Shown piece by piece: positions 22,970 to 34,062 of a stretch of 64,000 bases of DNA. The translations under genes and the position numbers were made by a program. A model generated the notes under the pieces. The model made no database searches and was not told the origin of the DNA. It saw only the letters and a program-made list of their open reading frames with translations. Location: assembly GCA_021234155.1 (NCBI GenBank), contig JAJEKV010000004.1:14354716-14418715 (forward strand), read 5' to 3'. The stretch comes from Isoetes taiwanensis. Lineage: Eukaryota > Streptophyta > Lycopodiopsida > Isoetales > Isoetaceae. Each line of letters begins with the position of its first letter. The stretch's first letter is position 1.

Positions 22970-24663
22970 TGATATGCAGATCGATTTTTTGAGTCAACCA
23001 CAGTAGACTTAGTCAAAAAAGTTGTAGGTAATCAATGATAAAGCTTCTGACCAAGTCAGAAACATAGTTTGTGAGTTATTCGAGCTCAAAGTACGGTCAA
23101 AATTTGGTCAATAGCAGTCAAATCTGAAAACAGTGATCAGAGATTGGGTTTTTGGAGTTGCCAGACGAGTTTTTGAGAATTTCCAAAGCAAATGTGCTGT
23201 AATGATGATAAGGAATATAGGCAAATGATCAGATTGTCATTTGGATAAGCAAAAGTAATTTTTGTGACTGGATTTGGCAGAATACAGTCAAGAATAGTCA
23301 AAACAGAGTGCAAAAATTTCTAACTCGAGTTGTGAGTGAGATTTTTTGGATTTTTCAAGACATATAGGTTCCAGATGCTTCAAGGATTGATGGCAAATGG
23401 ATCAAAAGTAATCAAAAGTACTTGGGGATTTTCGGTAGAATTTTGAACAGAGAAAAATTGTAAAGGATCATAACAGAGATAATTTCTTCAAGTAGGCATC
23501 GAATTTCATTGATAGGAATGTAAATCAATCATAATAATGTAGGATAATAATAATTCAGTACTTCAAAATCAACTTCAGGTCAATAGAAAATTTCAATAGA
23601 TAATTTCCAACCAAATCTCTTGTGACTTGATCGGCGAGTACTCAGAGTCTTCCAAAATCCTTCTAGTCATGCTCAGCAATGATCACAGTAAGGTTTGTAG
23701 GCTTCTGGGCCTTCAAGAAAGTTCTTTTGTCGAATCCCGTGTATTTATCTTAGTTTTCAAATGTTTGCTTAATCTTAGCCTTGATTGACGGGTTTATTCG
23801 GTTCCTAAAGAGCGGGAAGGTTAAAATAGATAGGTTCCGAGGGCTCTGGTGCCAAATCCGGCGAGATTCGAGGTGGAAGCATAAATTTAGGGTTCTTGGC
23901 TGTATTTTCTCAGAAATAGCGCGATACGATTTTGTATTTTTGCCAGTATATCCATGGAATATGCTGTATTTTTTAATTTTGCAAAGCTGGACCATGGTTT
24001 TAAAAGGTCACTTGTAGAAAATTGAAGAGGTGGATCACTTTAGCAATGGCAACCCTAATTTTCCTTGGGAATATGCTAAGTCCTTGGGCATAATGATCAA
24101 GAATATTCCATAAGGTATACATGTGGCATGGCATAATGGTAAGGAATTGCAAAAGGATTTTGGCTAGGGAAATTTGCAAAAACAAATATCATAAGAAGTG
24201 AGAAGATATAGAGGCAATGGAGGGATGTAATAGGGAAAGAGGAATTTGGGCAAAGCAAAATAAAGTACGCAAGGGTAAACAAAAAGGAGGGTATGGGTGT
24301 GGGAAAAGTGGCTAGAAAATCTCAATGGATAGAAATAGAATATGAATAATGAATGGATGAGAATGGCTAAGGGATGAAATCAAGCACCATGGGGTCTTCC
24401 AAACTTTTGACTTCCAATCTTCAAAAAATGTCTTCCAAACTTCATAACCCAATATTTTCGACTAAGCATTTTGACCTCAAATAAAGTACCTCATGTGAAT
24501 TTGAACCTTGAGCACTTGTTGACCTGAAGAATGAACATCTTTTGACCTCCACATCAATATTGAGTATCAAGAATCTTCCAAACTTTGACCTAGTCCTTTA
24601 AGATAAATTGACCTAGTTTGAATGCATAGACCACAATTAGCATGTTGCCCTTTGGGGGCAACA
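22970..24663 (-). repeat. 3' LTR of the Tat-like element
   Basis: Starts TGATATGCAG and ends GGGGGCAACA. It matches the split right LTR with only scattered substitutions. One small difference is the absence of a 20-base stretch (cctagaatcttctagagc region) present near 43505 in the other LTR. Confidence 0.85.
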
Positions 24664-25570
24664 TCTCGCCAAAACAAGAAAAAGGCTGGTCCCCTCAGCC
24701 ATGTGATGTCAAAAAATGAATAACTAGAGGGGTCTTCAACTTTGTGCCAATGTATCCAAGTGGAGATATGAGAGTGTGAAATGCAAGTGTAGGTGAAGTG
24801 AGTATGAATGTGGTGATGAAATAATATGGATAGAAAAAAGGTAGAAGTGAGTGTGAGTATGTGAATATGGATGTGGTGAGGGAATAATATGGATAAAAAG
24901 TAGAAATGAATGTGAGTATGACAAAAGGGTGGTGGAATGATTGTGAATGGAATGAGGTGAGTGAAAAGAAAGTGAGTGTGGATATGGTGAAGTGGTGATT
25001 AACTGGAGATGAAGTGAGTGTGCAAGTGCTTGAGGCCTCGCCAAAACAAGAAAATGTATGCTCCTTCCTTGATCTTCAAAGGTTGCAGCTCTGCTATGAT
25101 GGTAAAGATGAATTGCAGAGTGCTTGGGAATGGGAACAAGAATGAGAGGTTTTAAATGGTAGGTAGGACAAAATGTGACAGATGAGAAAGGTGGAACAAG
25201 AGTGCACCTGTCATGGAAACACACAAACCAATTAGTCTCAATTACTTGCAACTCTGCTATGGTGGTGAAGGTGACTTTGCAGAGTGCTGGTAGAGGTATG
25301 AAAAAGGGAGTAAGGGGCTGAGTGGGTGGTAGGACTATTTGAAACAGATGAGAAAATGGAGGAAGGGTGCTCCTGCATATGACACTTGGTAATTAGTAGC
25401 ATCAGTCTTGTTCTTGAAATCATGTATACTTTGTCTGGTCAGGTCATCCTAGAAAACATGAAACCAATCATATTAGAGTAGTGTGCTCAAAATCAAACTG
25501 TTCTAGCCTGCTGGAATAAAGATGCTCAAAAGTCAAACAGATCTAACTACTTTAAACCTACTACAAACTT
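24664..25570. other. 3' untranslated region of the Tat-like element with local repeats
   Basis: Between integrase and the 3' LTR. It holds degenerate short repeats (ggatatggtga-, gtgagtatg-like units, 24770-25010) and a duplicated block of about 160 bp (around 25075-25215 and 25245-25400, each containing a ctctgctatg-tggt motif). The phrase ctcgccaaaacaagaaaa occurs at both 24665 and 25038. No credible coding region. Confidence 0.6.
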
Positions 25571-25579
25571 CTAAGCTTT

Positions 25580-28500
25580 TTAATGTAAAAAGAGGGACAA
25601 GCAAGTATGCTGGTCCCAATACCTCTTCAAGTGCAGGATGTTGATAGGATTTGGCAGTGGCATCCCTGAAGCAACTTCTTGTAGCCAATAAGAATTTGTA
25701 CCTGCAGGATCCAGCACTACAAAGGGTCCTTCCCAAATGTTATCAAATTTGCCAGCTGAATCCTCCTTTGACTTGTTCCATTTGAGAACAAGCTCCCCTT
25801 TTTTAAAAGTGCCTTGGATTTTGTGTGCAGCTTTGAATGCAGCTAGATCTTTAGCCTTCTTCAGCAAGTTTGTATTCTCAGCTTCCATTCTGTACTCATC
25901 CAAATGTAACAAGGCATCCAGTCTTTCCTGTAAAGCATGTTCAAAGGGTAAGCACAATTTGTGAGCTAATCTCAATGAAGGTAATTCGAGTTCTACTGGG
26001 AGAACTGCCTCTATGCCATAAACCAAATTGAAAGGTGTATGATTTGTAGCTGTTTTGATAGTGACTCTATAAGCCCAAAGGGCATCCACTATTTTGATAT
26101 GCCAATCCTTTTTGTTAATCTCCACTGTTTTCTGCAAGATATTTTTCAACACTTTGTTAGTAGCTTCAGCTTGTCCATTACCCTGAGGATAATATGAGGA
26201 ACTTTTGGTGTGCTTGACCTTCAAAATACTCAACAAATTAGCAATGACTTCATTAACAAAGGGGGTACCTCTATCAGAATGTATCTGGAAAGGAATACCA
26301 AATCTGGAGCAAATAAATTCATGTAAAAACCTTGCAGTTGTAAGGGCATTAGCTTGTCTCAAAGGTATAGCCTCTGCCCACTTAGTGAAATAATCTGTAG
26401 CCACAATAATATGTTGATGTTGACCTGTAGAGGAAGGATTAATAGGACCAATATAATCTAGCCCCCAAATTTGAAAAGGTCCTGGAGATATGATAGGATT
26501 TAAGGCAGCTGGTAATAAAATCCTTTTACCAAAAATTTGACATTGATGGCAAGTCTTTATAACCTCATAGCAATCTCTAAAAACAGTAGGCCAATAATAT
26601 CCAGACCTGAGAATCTTTTTTGCAGTGGTGTCCCCAGCAAAATGTCCCCCACAGATACCTTTATGCATTTCTTTGATGATCAAGGCAGATTCTTCTTCAC
26701 TTATACACCTCAGCGATATCCCATCTCTGTTGACTTTGCATAGAATATTTTCTATCAGCTTGAATTGTCTGCACTTGTCCTTAAGTCTTCTTTCCTGACT
26801 TGGGGTGAGGTTTGGAGAAGTGAATCCATGTTGCAAAAAATCCCTAATAGGTTGCTGCCATCCTCCTTGGGCTTGATCTCCCTGAGTTACTTCCAAATGA
26901 GTGTCAGTAGTATTCAATTCATCCTCATGATCAAAAAATATATAAGGCAAGTAGAGACTAGGATTTCGTGTCAAGTGCAACTCTCTTACAGAAATATCAT
27001 AACTTTGCAACTTACAAGCCCACCTCTGGATCTTTGGTTTATTAGTGGCTTTACCAAATAGCAATCCCATTGGATTTTGCTTCATATGAACTTGAACTTG
27101 GCTTTTCAGAAGTAGGTGCCCCTGCCTATTGATGAGGAACATGAGAGCAGCAGCACTTTTTTCTATTCTGGTATATCTTTCTTCAAGAGCAGACCATTGC
27201 TTGCTTGCAAAAACTATGGTGTGTTTCTCCTGCAAAATGGCTAAACCTATAGCCTTTTTAGTAATAGTGATATAAACCTCAAATGGCAGGCTCAAATCTG
27301 GTTTTTTTAAAAGAGTAGCTTCACATATGGATAAAATAAGAAAGTCAAAAGCTTCTTGGCACTCTGGAGTCCATGTGATGGGTATGTGCTTGCTTTCAGA
27401 TTTAGAAAACTTCCCTATCCTGGTCAACCTAGAGATAGGACTTAAGATATGAGCAAAATTTGGAATATACATCCTAAGGAAACTTGTCATACCAATGAAA
27501 CTCTTAACCTGTTTCAAATTCTTGGGAGGTACCAGTTTTTTGAGGGCTTCAACTTTATCTTGAGCAACTTGAATACCTTGGATGGATACCTCATGTCCCA
27601 AGAGTTGTCCTTTGGATGCAAAAAAGATGCATTTTTTTGGATTTAGATTGACTCCTGAAGTCCTGCATAAAGAACAGATTTTTGCAAGCAATTCCACATG
27701 GTTATTAGCATGAGAACCCAAGCAAAAGTCATCCAAATACACTCTAAATTCTTCAGCAGCCATGGTTTTGAAAATGACATCCATTGCTCTTTGGAAGGTA
27801 GCTGGGGCATTCATTAGGCCAAATGGCATTCTTTTCATAGCATAAGTACCCCAGGGAGTGATGAATGAAGTCTTTGGCTGGTCTTCCTCTTTGATACTAA
27901 TCTAGTTGAACCCTGAAAAACCATCCAAAAATGAGTACATGTCTTTCCCTGCAACAGCATATAGAATTTTTTCCAAAAAAGGCAAGGGATAACAATCTTT
28001 TATAGTGGCTTTGTTCAAATCTCGATAGTCTATGCAAATTCTCAAAGTTCCATTCTTTTTTTCCACTGGAACAATGCAGGATACCCATTCAGGGTTGATG
28101 ATCTCTACAATGACACCTGCATCCAACATCTTATGCAATTCATCTTTAATTAGATCTAAAAGTGAAGCATTTATTCTTCTTAACTTCTGGAAGACAGGCT
28201 TACACCCTTCCTTAATTTTAATTTCAAATTGACATACCTCCTCTTTGATACCAATAAGCTCAGAATAATCCCAAGCAAACACATCACTTCTCTCTTCAAA
28301 GAATTTATTGATCTCCTCCTTATTTTGTGTGTCAAAAAGATCTCCCACAAACAGAGTTCTTTCCTGGCCATGCTTGTTGATTATGACTTCATTGATTGCC
28401 TTTTCCTGGGATGCATTTATAACTAATATGGGACAGAGCTCCTTAGCCTCATCCTCATCGAAATCTTCCTCTGGTATAGCTCCCTCAGATAAATAAGTCA

Positions 28501-28618
28501 TCAAGGTGTCTCTGCACAAAGCATCAGCTTCCCAATTCTGCTCCCTTGGGATATGAGTAATTTCCCAAGAGGTAAAATGAGCAAGCATTCCCATTACCTG
28601 GTTTCTCTGGAGCTCCAT
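25580..28618 (-). pseudogene. Tat-like pol: RNase H tail, RT, RNase H, integrase (one nonsense codon)
   Basis: One frame runs from 28618 to 25580 with a single stop, TAG at 27902-27904, at the position of the usual Gln in the RT motif DGFSGFN-Q-I; this looks like a C-to-T change. Order: end of an added RNase H (HIPREQNWEADAL), RT with LRICIDYRDLNKA and catalytic VYLDD, an RNase H-like domain with a degraded first catalytic block (PFEVYITITKKAIG), the integrase zinc finger (H..H..CHQC), and the integrase core with Asp in WGLDYIGP, Asp in HSDRGTPF and Glu in GNGQAEATN. The frame ends in a basic tail. Reverse transcription and integration are the normal roles. Confidence 0.85.
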
Positions 28619-28647
28619 ATCAGCATTCTTGGCTTGATATTCACCAT

Positions 28648-29328
28648 TTACCTGCTAGCTTCCTGGAGACCTGCAATCAAAGCCTCGTATTTTGCTACAT
28701 TAGAAGTTATTTGGGGAAAAATCCTTCCTACCTTAGCCAAAAGTTTATTGGCAGTATCTTTTAATATAGCTGCAGATGAGGCTACATTCAATTTCTTTGA
28801 TATTCCTCCATCAAACCATAAACAACCTCTTCTGCCATCTTCAGAGGGTAGTGCACACTCTCTAATTAAAGGAATCAACTCAATTTTCTTTGTGCCAGGA
28901 GTTGCTAGACTATAGGATCCTAGTGGTTCTTCTATAAGCATTTCTTTGATAAAATGTACCTCGTCATTAAAGCCATAAGAACCATCTTGGTTGTAGATTG
29001 TGGCCACTTGAGTGCCATTTGAAATGGTGCATCTCCCTTCAGACCAGATTGGCCTAGCATCAACTGTAGCCATCCACCTCCTTCCCAGCAAGAGATCATA
29101 TATATCTGCATCTTCTCCTAGATCTTCAAAAGCAACAACAACAAAATTGGCAGCTACAACAATGCCTTCAGTGTTAACTGGGACCTTGGTCACAATTCCA
29201 ACTGGTGCTATCTTGGCATTAGAAAAAGATTTTAACAAAACAGATGACCTTTTATCTATCTCGAGCCCACATTTTTTCATAACATGATAAGGCATGATAT
29301 TTAAAGGTGAGCCTCCATCTAACAACAC
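28648..29328 (-). pseudogene. Tat-like aspartic protease and start of added RNase H
   Basis: The frame contains LLDGGSPLNIMP, a retropepsin-like active-site region (DGGS in place of the usual DTGA/DSGS), and further on GCLWFDGGISKK and NVAKYEALIAGLQ, the first two catalytic blocks of the second (archaeal-like) RNase H known from Tat elements. The frame stops at 28648. About 20 residues that should carry the GDS catalytic Asp are missing before the reading resumes at GEYQAKNADMELQ near 28630. The added RNase H is therefore broken by a small deletion. Confidence 0.75.
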
Positions 29329-29534
29329 ATTGGAAAAATAATAAAAGTATTAGCACCCATGCTGGAATCAAAAGTAGGCAGTGGAGTAGGCATATTCAAC
29401 TCGAACTGATAAGGTATGCTTTGAAGTAATCCACTTGCAAAATTAGGGGGAAGAGATCTATCTCTGAAAGGCTCTGAAGTCTCCTGATCTTCCATTGGTT
29501 TTTGCTCTGCTGGAAACTTTTGTTTTGGAGCCAT
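29319..29534 (-). CDS. Short leader ORF of the Tat-like element
   Basis: 71 codons with ATG shortly after the 187-bp block. The product is Pro/Phe-rich and I do not recognise it. It sits where gag would be expected and overlaps the start of the protease frame, so it may be a gag remnant or a small fusion leader. Confidence 0.35.
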   Translation of the reverse strand: MAPKQKFPAEQKPMEDQETSEPFRDRSLPPNFASGLLQSIPYQFELNMPTPLPTFDSSMGANTFIIFPMCC

Positions 29535-29577
29535 GAGTTCGAAAATCCAGGTAGAAATCTCGGTAGAACCTCCAAAA

Positions 29578-29764
29578 TGTTGATCCTAAACATGGCTTAA
29601 GGATCAACCACAAGGAACCAACTTGAGTTTTCACTCAAATTGGGGTTAGAACCTCCAGATCACTTAAGGTGATCAGTCTATGCAAGCAAATTTCAGTGAC
29701 AAGTTCAAAAACTTGAAGTTTTATACCTTTCCCATTTCCAGAAATTGACACCTTTGCCAAAACA
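29578..29764 (-). repeat. 187-bp block, copy 2
   Basis: See 19771-19957. Here it lies between the Tat-like LTR (10 bases away) and the short leader ORF, which fits a 5' leader of the element RNA. Confidence 0.8.
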
Positions 29765-29774
29765 GTTGTGGTAT

Positions 29775-30556
29775 TGATATGCAGATCGATTTTTTGAGTC
29801 AACCACAGTAGACTTAGTCAAAAAAGTTGTAGGTAATCAATGGTAAAGCTTCTTACCAAGTCAGAAACATAGTTTGTGAGTTATTCGAGCTCAAAGTGCG
29901 GTCAAAATTTGGTCAATAGCAGTCAAATCTGAAAACAGTGATCAGAGATTGGGTTTTTGGAGTTGCCAGACGAGTTTTTAAGAATTTCCAAAGCAAATGT
30001 GTTGTAATGATGATAAGGAATATAGGCAAATGATCAGATTGTCATTTGGATAAGCAAAAGTAATTTTTGTGACTGGATTTGGCAGAATACAGTCAAGAAT
30101 AGTCAAAACAGAGTGCAAAAATTTCTAACTCGAGTTGTGAGTGAGATTTTTTGGATTTTTCAAGACATATAGGTTCCAGATGCTTCAAGGATTGATGGCG
30201 AATGGATCAAAAGTAATCAAAAGTACTTGGGGATTTTCGGTAGAATTTTGAACAGAGAAAAATTGTAAAGGATCATAACAGAGATAATTTCTTCAAGTAG
30301 GCATCGAATTTCATTGATAGGAATGTAAATCAATCATAATAATGTAGGATAATAATAATTCAGTACTTCAAAATCAACTTCAGGTCAATAGAAAATTTCA
30401 ATAGATAATTTCCAACCAAATCTCTTGTGACTTGATCGGGGAGTACTCAGAGTCTTCCAAAATCCTTCTAGTCATGCTCAGCAATGATCACAGTAAGGTT
30501 TGTACGCTTCTGGGCCTTCAAGAAAGTTCTTTTATCGAATCCCATGTATTTATCTT
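29775..30556 (-). repeat. Right LTR of Tat-like element, first part (before nested insertion)
   Basis: Matches 22970 onward. Interrupted after tatttatctt at 30556, where the chromovirus begins; the LTR resumes at 42802-42807 after a duplicated atctt. Confidence 0.9.
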
Positions 30557-31039
30557 TGTGACGTCCCCTACTCGTATACGGTGCACTCACCGTATACAAA
30601 TAGGAGTTCATCCCCCATACCAGCTCCATGCTAATATAGGGCCCTTCACATGACACTGCAACCGTGACGGGTGCTAGTGGGAAGAGTGAAGGGGTCATTG
30701 CACCCCGTCTCCCTCAGGGCCTACCTAGCTGCGGAAGCGTGCCCACATGGGAATGTGTGCCCACATTAATGTGTACATTGGAAAATGTGCACATTAATTG
30801 CACCTATGGGTGTGGCCCACTTGGCATGAAGTGTCCACATGGAAATGTGTGCCCACATTAATGTATACATTGGAAAATGTGCACATTAATAGTTGCACAT
30901 ATTCCTGGCAAGTTGCCCCCTAGGGCTACCCACCTGGCTACATGTTAGGCGTTACCGCGGTCGGATTGGCGGTAATGCTGCGGATGACGAGGCAAAGATG
31001 CGATATCGTCCCGGGGCGATCACCGTCCCGAACGTCACA
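30557..31039 (-). repeat. 3' LTR of the chromovirus, internally deleted
   Basis: 483 bp. It matches both ends of the 1668-bp LTR at 41134-42801 but lacks about 1.19 kb corresponding to 41318-42507; the junction is at gcggaagcgt/gcccacatgg (30740). It contains the hairpin GTATACGGT/ACCGTATAC (30574-30597) and a stem TTACCGC/GCGGTAA (30952-30975). Confidence 0.9.
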
Positions 31040-31053
31040 TTCTCCCCACCTTG
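31040..31053 (-). promoter_or_regulatory. Polypurine tract of the chromovirus
   Basis: The minus strand reads aaggtggggagaa directly before the 3' LTR. This purine run in this position primes plus-strand DNA synthesis in LTR elements. Confidence 0.75.
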
Positions 31054-31905
31054 AAATGATGTTGTCCGCAGCATCGTGGGTCTCCCCACCTTGGAATCAT
31101 CCTAACCTGCAATCAACCTGATACATACGATAGCTACTATAGTATTTACACATTTATTAAGATTACCTTAAGGTAATATTTTTAGGACATTATCACACCA
31201 TTATATTATGAAATAACTTATCAATTCATAACATCATTAAAACAGGTTACTCAATAATTCACTTAACATGACAATTAAGTTTATCAAAATTAAAATTAAC
31301 GTCCGAGGTACTCTTCATTCCTTGCAACACATTCCAACAAATTTTGTGTTGCAAGTCTTCATCTTCGACCTCCTTGCCCTCCGGGCTCTATTGGCTGCCG
31401 GGTCGACACTACGTTAGTATCATTTAATTATTAATAAAATTTTTGGTTATATGGTGACCACCCCACCTATCTACATGGATGCATGGCTAATCTCCTACAT
31501 AGGAAGAGGGTGAATCTTCCATTATGGCCGTGGGAGACAGCCCTATATGCCTATATGCCGCTCATGCCTACACCCTAGTTGCCCAGCGTGGAGGATAGGT
31601 CCTTCCCGTATATGGGGCGTGAAGGCCTGATTCCTCCTATCAAAGCATATATGGGGCTAGAGGTGCTTTTCCTATCAGTGCATTCCTTCATGACCTCCTT
31701 TCTCTCTCGAGGTCGCCTACTTCGTGGGACAGTAAGTAGACTTTCTAATCTACCTTCCACTTTCGCCTAAGCGGAAACGCGGTCATGCCTACATTGACAT
31801 TACACCACGCCTAGAGAGATCACCGTAGTGGTCCCATCATCGGTCACACGCATGCGACCCATACCTAGCATAGGTTGCATGCGTAGATTAATCTTAACTA
31901 TACAT
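31054..31905. other. 3' untranslated region of the chromovirus
   Basis: Between integrase and the polypurine tract. The phrase tctccccacctt occurs twice near 31041 and 31081. No further coding region. Confidence 0.5.
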
Positions 31906-31909
31906 AGAA

Positions 31910-33037
31910 TTAATCTACACAAATCGACATGCCTGAGCCGATTTCTTCGGAGATGACCTTGCCGTCCCATTGCTCCATAAACTGTGGGTACTGCTTTACT
32001 AAATCTTTCTTAAGTACCCACGTCGCGTCTTCCACTGGTAAGTGTTTCCACTTGACCAAATACTGGAGGAATTCTGATCTCCTCGTTTTCTTGAAGGCTT
32101 TATCAAGAATCAATTCTGGAACTATTTCCAGCTGCTCCTCCGTCATTTCCAACATCGTTGGAGTGTCCAAGACTTCGTCTGGATTTGGAGTATGCTTCTT
32201 CAACAAACTTACGTGGAAGACCTTATGAATCTTTAGGTGTGCTGGCAAGTCTAGCTTGTAGGATTGGTTACCTACTCTCTTGACTATTCTGAAAGGTCCA
32301 GCCCACCTTGGAGCAAGCTTCTTGCAATTCCCGATCCTGAGCTTCGCCTGCTTCACCTTGATCTTGAGCCAAACATCATCTCCAACTTTGAACTCTCTTA
32401 CCGTTCGATGCTTGTCGGCGATGCTCTTTTGTCGACTTCTTGCTGCTAGCAGATACCCTCGAACTTCTTCCACAAGCTGCTGCATATCGGCCAACATCTG
32501 CTGCGAGACTTCCACCTTTGACACGGGGTTGTGCCAAGTGTCTGGAGTTAGGCACTGATAGCCGTAATTGATCATAAATGGCGACATTTGGGATGGTTCT
32601 TGCTTGGTGCTATTGTATGCAAACTCCACCAAGTGAATAAATTCTTCCCACATACCTTGCTTATTCCAGACATAGTTTCGTAGCATGTCTTCCAAAATCC
32701 TGTTGGTCCGCTCCGTTTGGCCATCCGTCTGCGGATGATACGCCGTGCTCATGGATAGCTTCGTCTGGATTGTCGCAAAGAGGTCTTGCCAAAAGGCGCT
32801 CATGAACTTCGGATCCCTGTCGGAGATAATCTCCCTTGGCATGCCATGAGGCCTGAAGATCTCTTTGGTGAAGAGCTTCGCTGTATCCATAGCTGTATCT
32901 GTGGTCTTGCAAGGCACAAAATGTGCCATTTTCGACAACTTGTCGACTACTACCATCAAAGCATCTTTCCCTCTTACGGTCCTTGGGAGTCCTGTGATAA
33001 AATCCATGCTAATCACCTCCCACTTAGCGTTTGGCAC
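31910..33037 (-). CDS. Chromovirus integrase core with C-terminal chromodomain
   Basis: A 375-residue open segment of pol. The catalytic triad is visible: Asp in VISMDFITGLP (about residue 12), Asp in IISDRDPKF (about 74) and Glu in DGQTERTNR (about 110). Then follow the GPF/Y-type region (LAPRWAGPFRI, with HKVFHVSLLKKH) and, at about residues 308-362, a chromodomain: ELILDKAF, then FLQYLVKWKHLPVEDATWV. The Trp of the aromatic cage (VKWK) is present, while the first and third cage aromatics seem absent, as in the reduced chromodomains of many plant chromoviruses. It joins DNA ends to the host genome and probably helps choose chromatin targets. The frame is separated from RNase H by a frameshift. 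Confidence 0.9.
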   Translation of the reverse strand: MPNAKWEVISMDFITGLPRTVRGKDALMVVVDKLSKMAHFVPCKTTDTAMDTAKLFTKEIFRPHGMPREIISDRDPKFMSAFWQDLFATIQTKLSMSTAYHPQTDGQTERTNRILEDMLRNYVWNKQGMWEEFIHLVEFAYNSTKQEPSQMSPFMINYGYQCLTPDTWHNPVSKVEVSQQMLADMQQLVEEVRGYLLAARSRQKSIADKHRTVREFKVGDDVWLKIKVKQAKLRIGNCKKLAPRWAGPFRIVKRVGNQSYKLDLPAHLKIHKVFHVSLLKKHTPNPDEVLDTPTMLEMTEEQLEIVPELILDKAFKKTRRSEFLQYLVKWKHLPVEDATWVLKKDLVKQYPQFMEQWDGKVISEEIGSGMSICVD

Positions 33038-33960
33038 CGCTAATGGCTCTAAAGCTCACGGAATTGAAGGCTGCTTTCCCGTCGCGGCCGACATAGCGGC
33101 ATTCCTTGATGTAGCGAGCTACCTGCTTCTTCATTCCTGGCCAATAATAGCTGCTGCGCACTTTGAAATATGTTTTCATGAATCCCGCATGGCCAGCTAT
33201 TGGGCTGTTGTGCGTGTCGTGGAGGATCAATTTCCTTACACCTGATGATTCGGGTACGCACAACTTGTTCTTATGGTACAACAGGTTGCCTTCCTTCTTA
33301 AAATGTTTAAAGGCTTCCCGCTCCTTATCTGTTCTAGCTTCCCTAGAGAGGCTTGCCCATACTTCCTTGAAATCCACATCCGTTGGCAAGGAATCTTCAA
33401 TCTTCTTACCAAAGTCGCTGGAGAGGGTCGAAATTGCGTTGCAATGCACTCTAGTTGTAAGGGGATGCCTTGAAAGCGCATCCGCTACCACATTGAGCTT
33501 CCTTGGCTTGTAGACTATATCAAAGTCGTACTCTTCAAGGAACTCCATCCACCTTCTCGCGCCTCGTTTGAGGTGTGGTTGCGTGAATACATATTGGAGG
33601 CTCTGGTGGTGCATGTCCAAGCGGAACTTCCTTCCTAAAAGGTAGTGCCTCCAAATTCTTAACATACGACAACCGCAAAGCAATTCCTGATCATCGCGTG
33701 GGGTAGCGTGTTTGGCGTCGTTCATCTTCACGGAATCATACGCTACCACGCTCTTCTTGCATAAGCACTGCCCACAGTAGCTATCTTACTTCGGCGTGCA
33801 TGCCGCTACAAGCTTGTCTTTCTCGGGTCCGGCGGGTTAAGGCTGGGGCGGTTGTTAAAGCTTCCTTCAACAATTCAAACCCTGCTTGGGCTTTCTTGTG
33901 CCAATGCTCTGCCCAATCTTTCACTTTCTCCGCCCTCGTCAAGTCACGTTAATCGGGGCG
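33024..33960 (-). pseudogene. Chromovirus RNase H and integrase zinc-binding domain, frameshifted
   Basis: The segment 33960-33750 is broken: KDWAEHWHKKAQAGFELLK and KKSVVAYDSVKMN blocks lie in different frames. From 33749 the reading gives IWRHYLLGRKFRLDMHHQSL, then YVFTQPHLK, RRWMEFLEEYDFDIVYKP and VVADALSRHP (RNase H end). Then the HHCC region follows: HDTHNSPIAGHAGFMKTYF, YYWPGMKKQVARYIKECRY. The last Cys position and the link to the integrase core are disturbed near 33030. Confidence 0.85.
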
Positions 33961-34062
33961 CTATCTTGGCAAAGTTCTTCACAAACTTCACCGTAGTACC
34001 GCTAGGCCGAGAAAACTTCGACTTCATGCACATTCTTGGTAGCGACCCTTTGAATGGCGGCT

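Noticed and set aside
24736-25251. 171-codon minus-strand ORF rich in His, Ser, Leu and Tyr
   Set aside because: Its composition follows from the local gtgagtatg-type DNA repeats in the 3' region of the Tat-like element; no domain is present.
29578-29764. 187-bp block as the element's LTR
   Set aside because: The 1.7-kb repeats have better LTR features and enclose pol; no target duplication surrounds the 187-bp copies. The idea is kept open in the findings.
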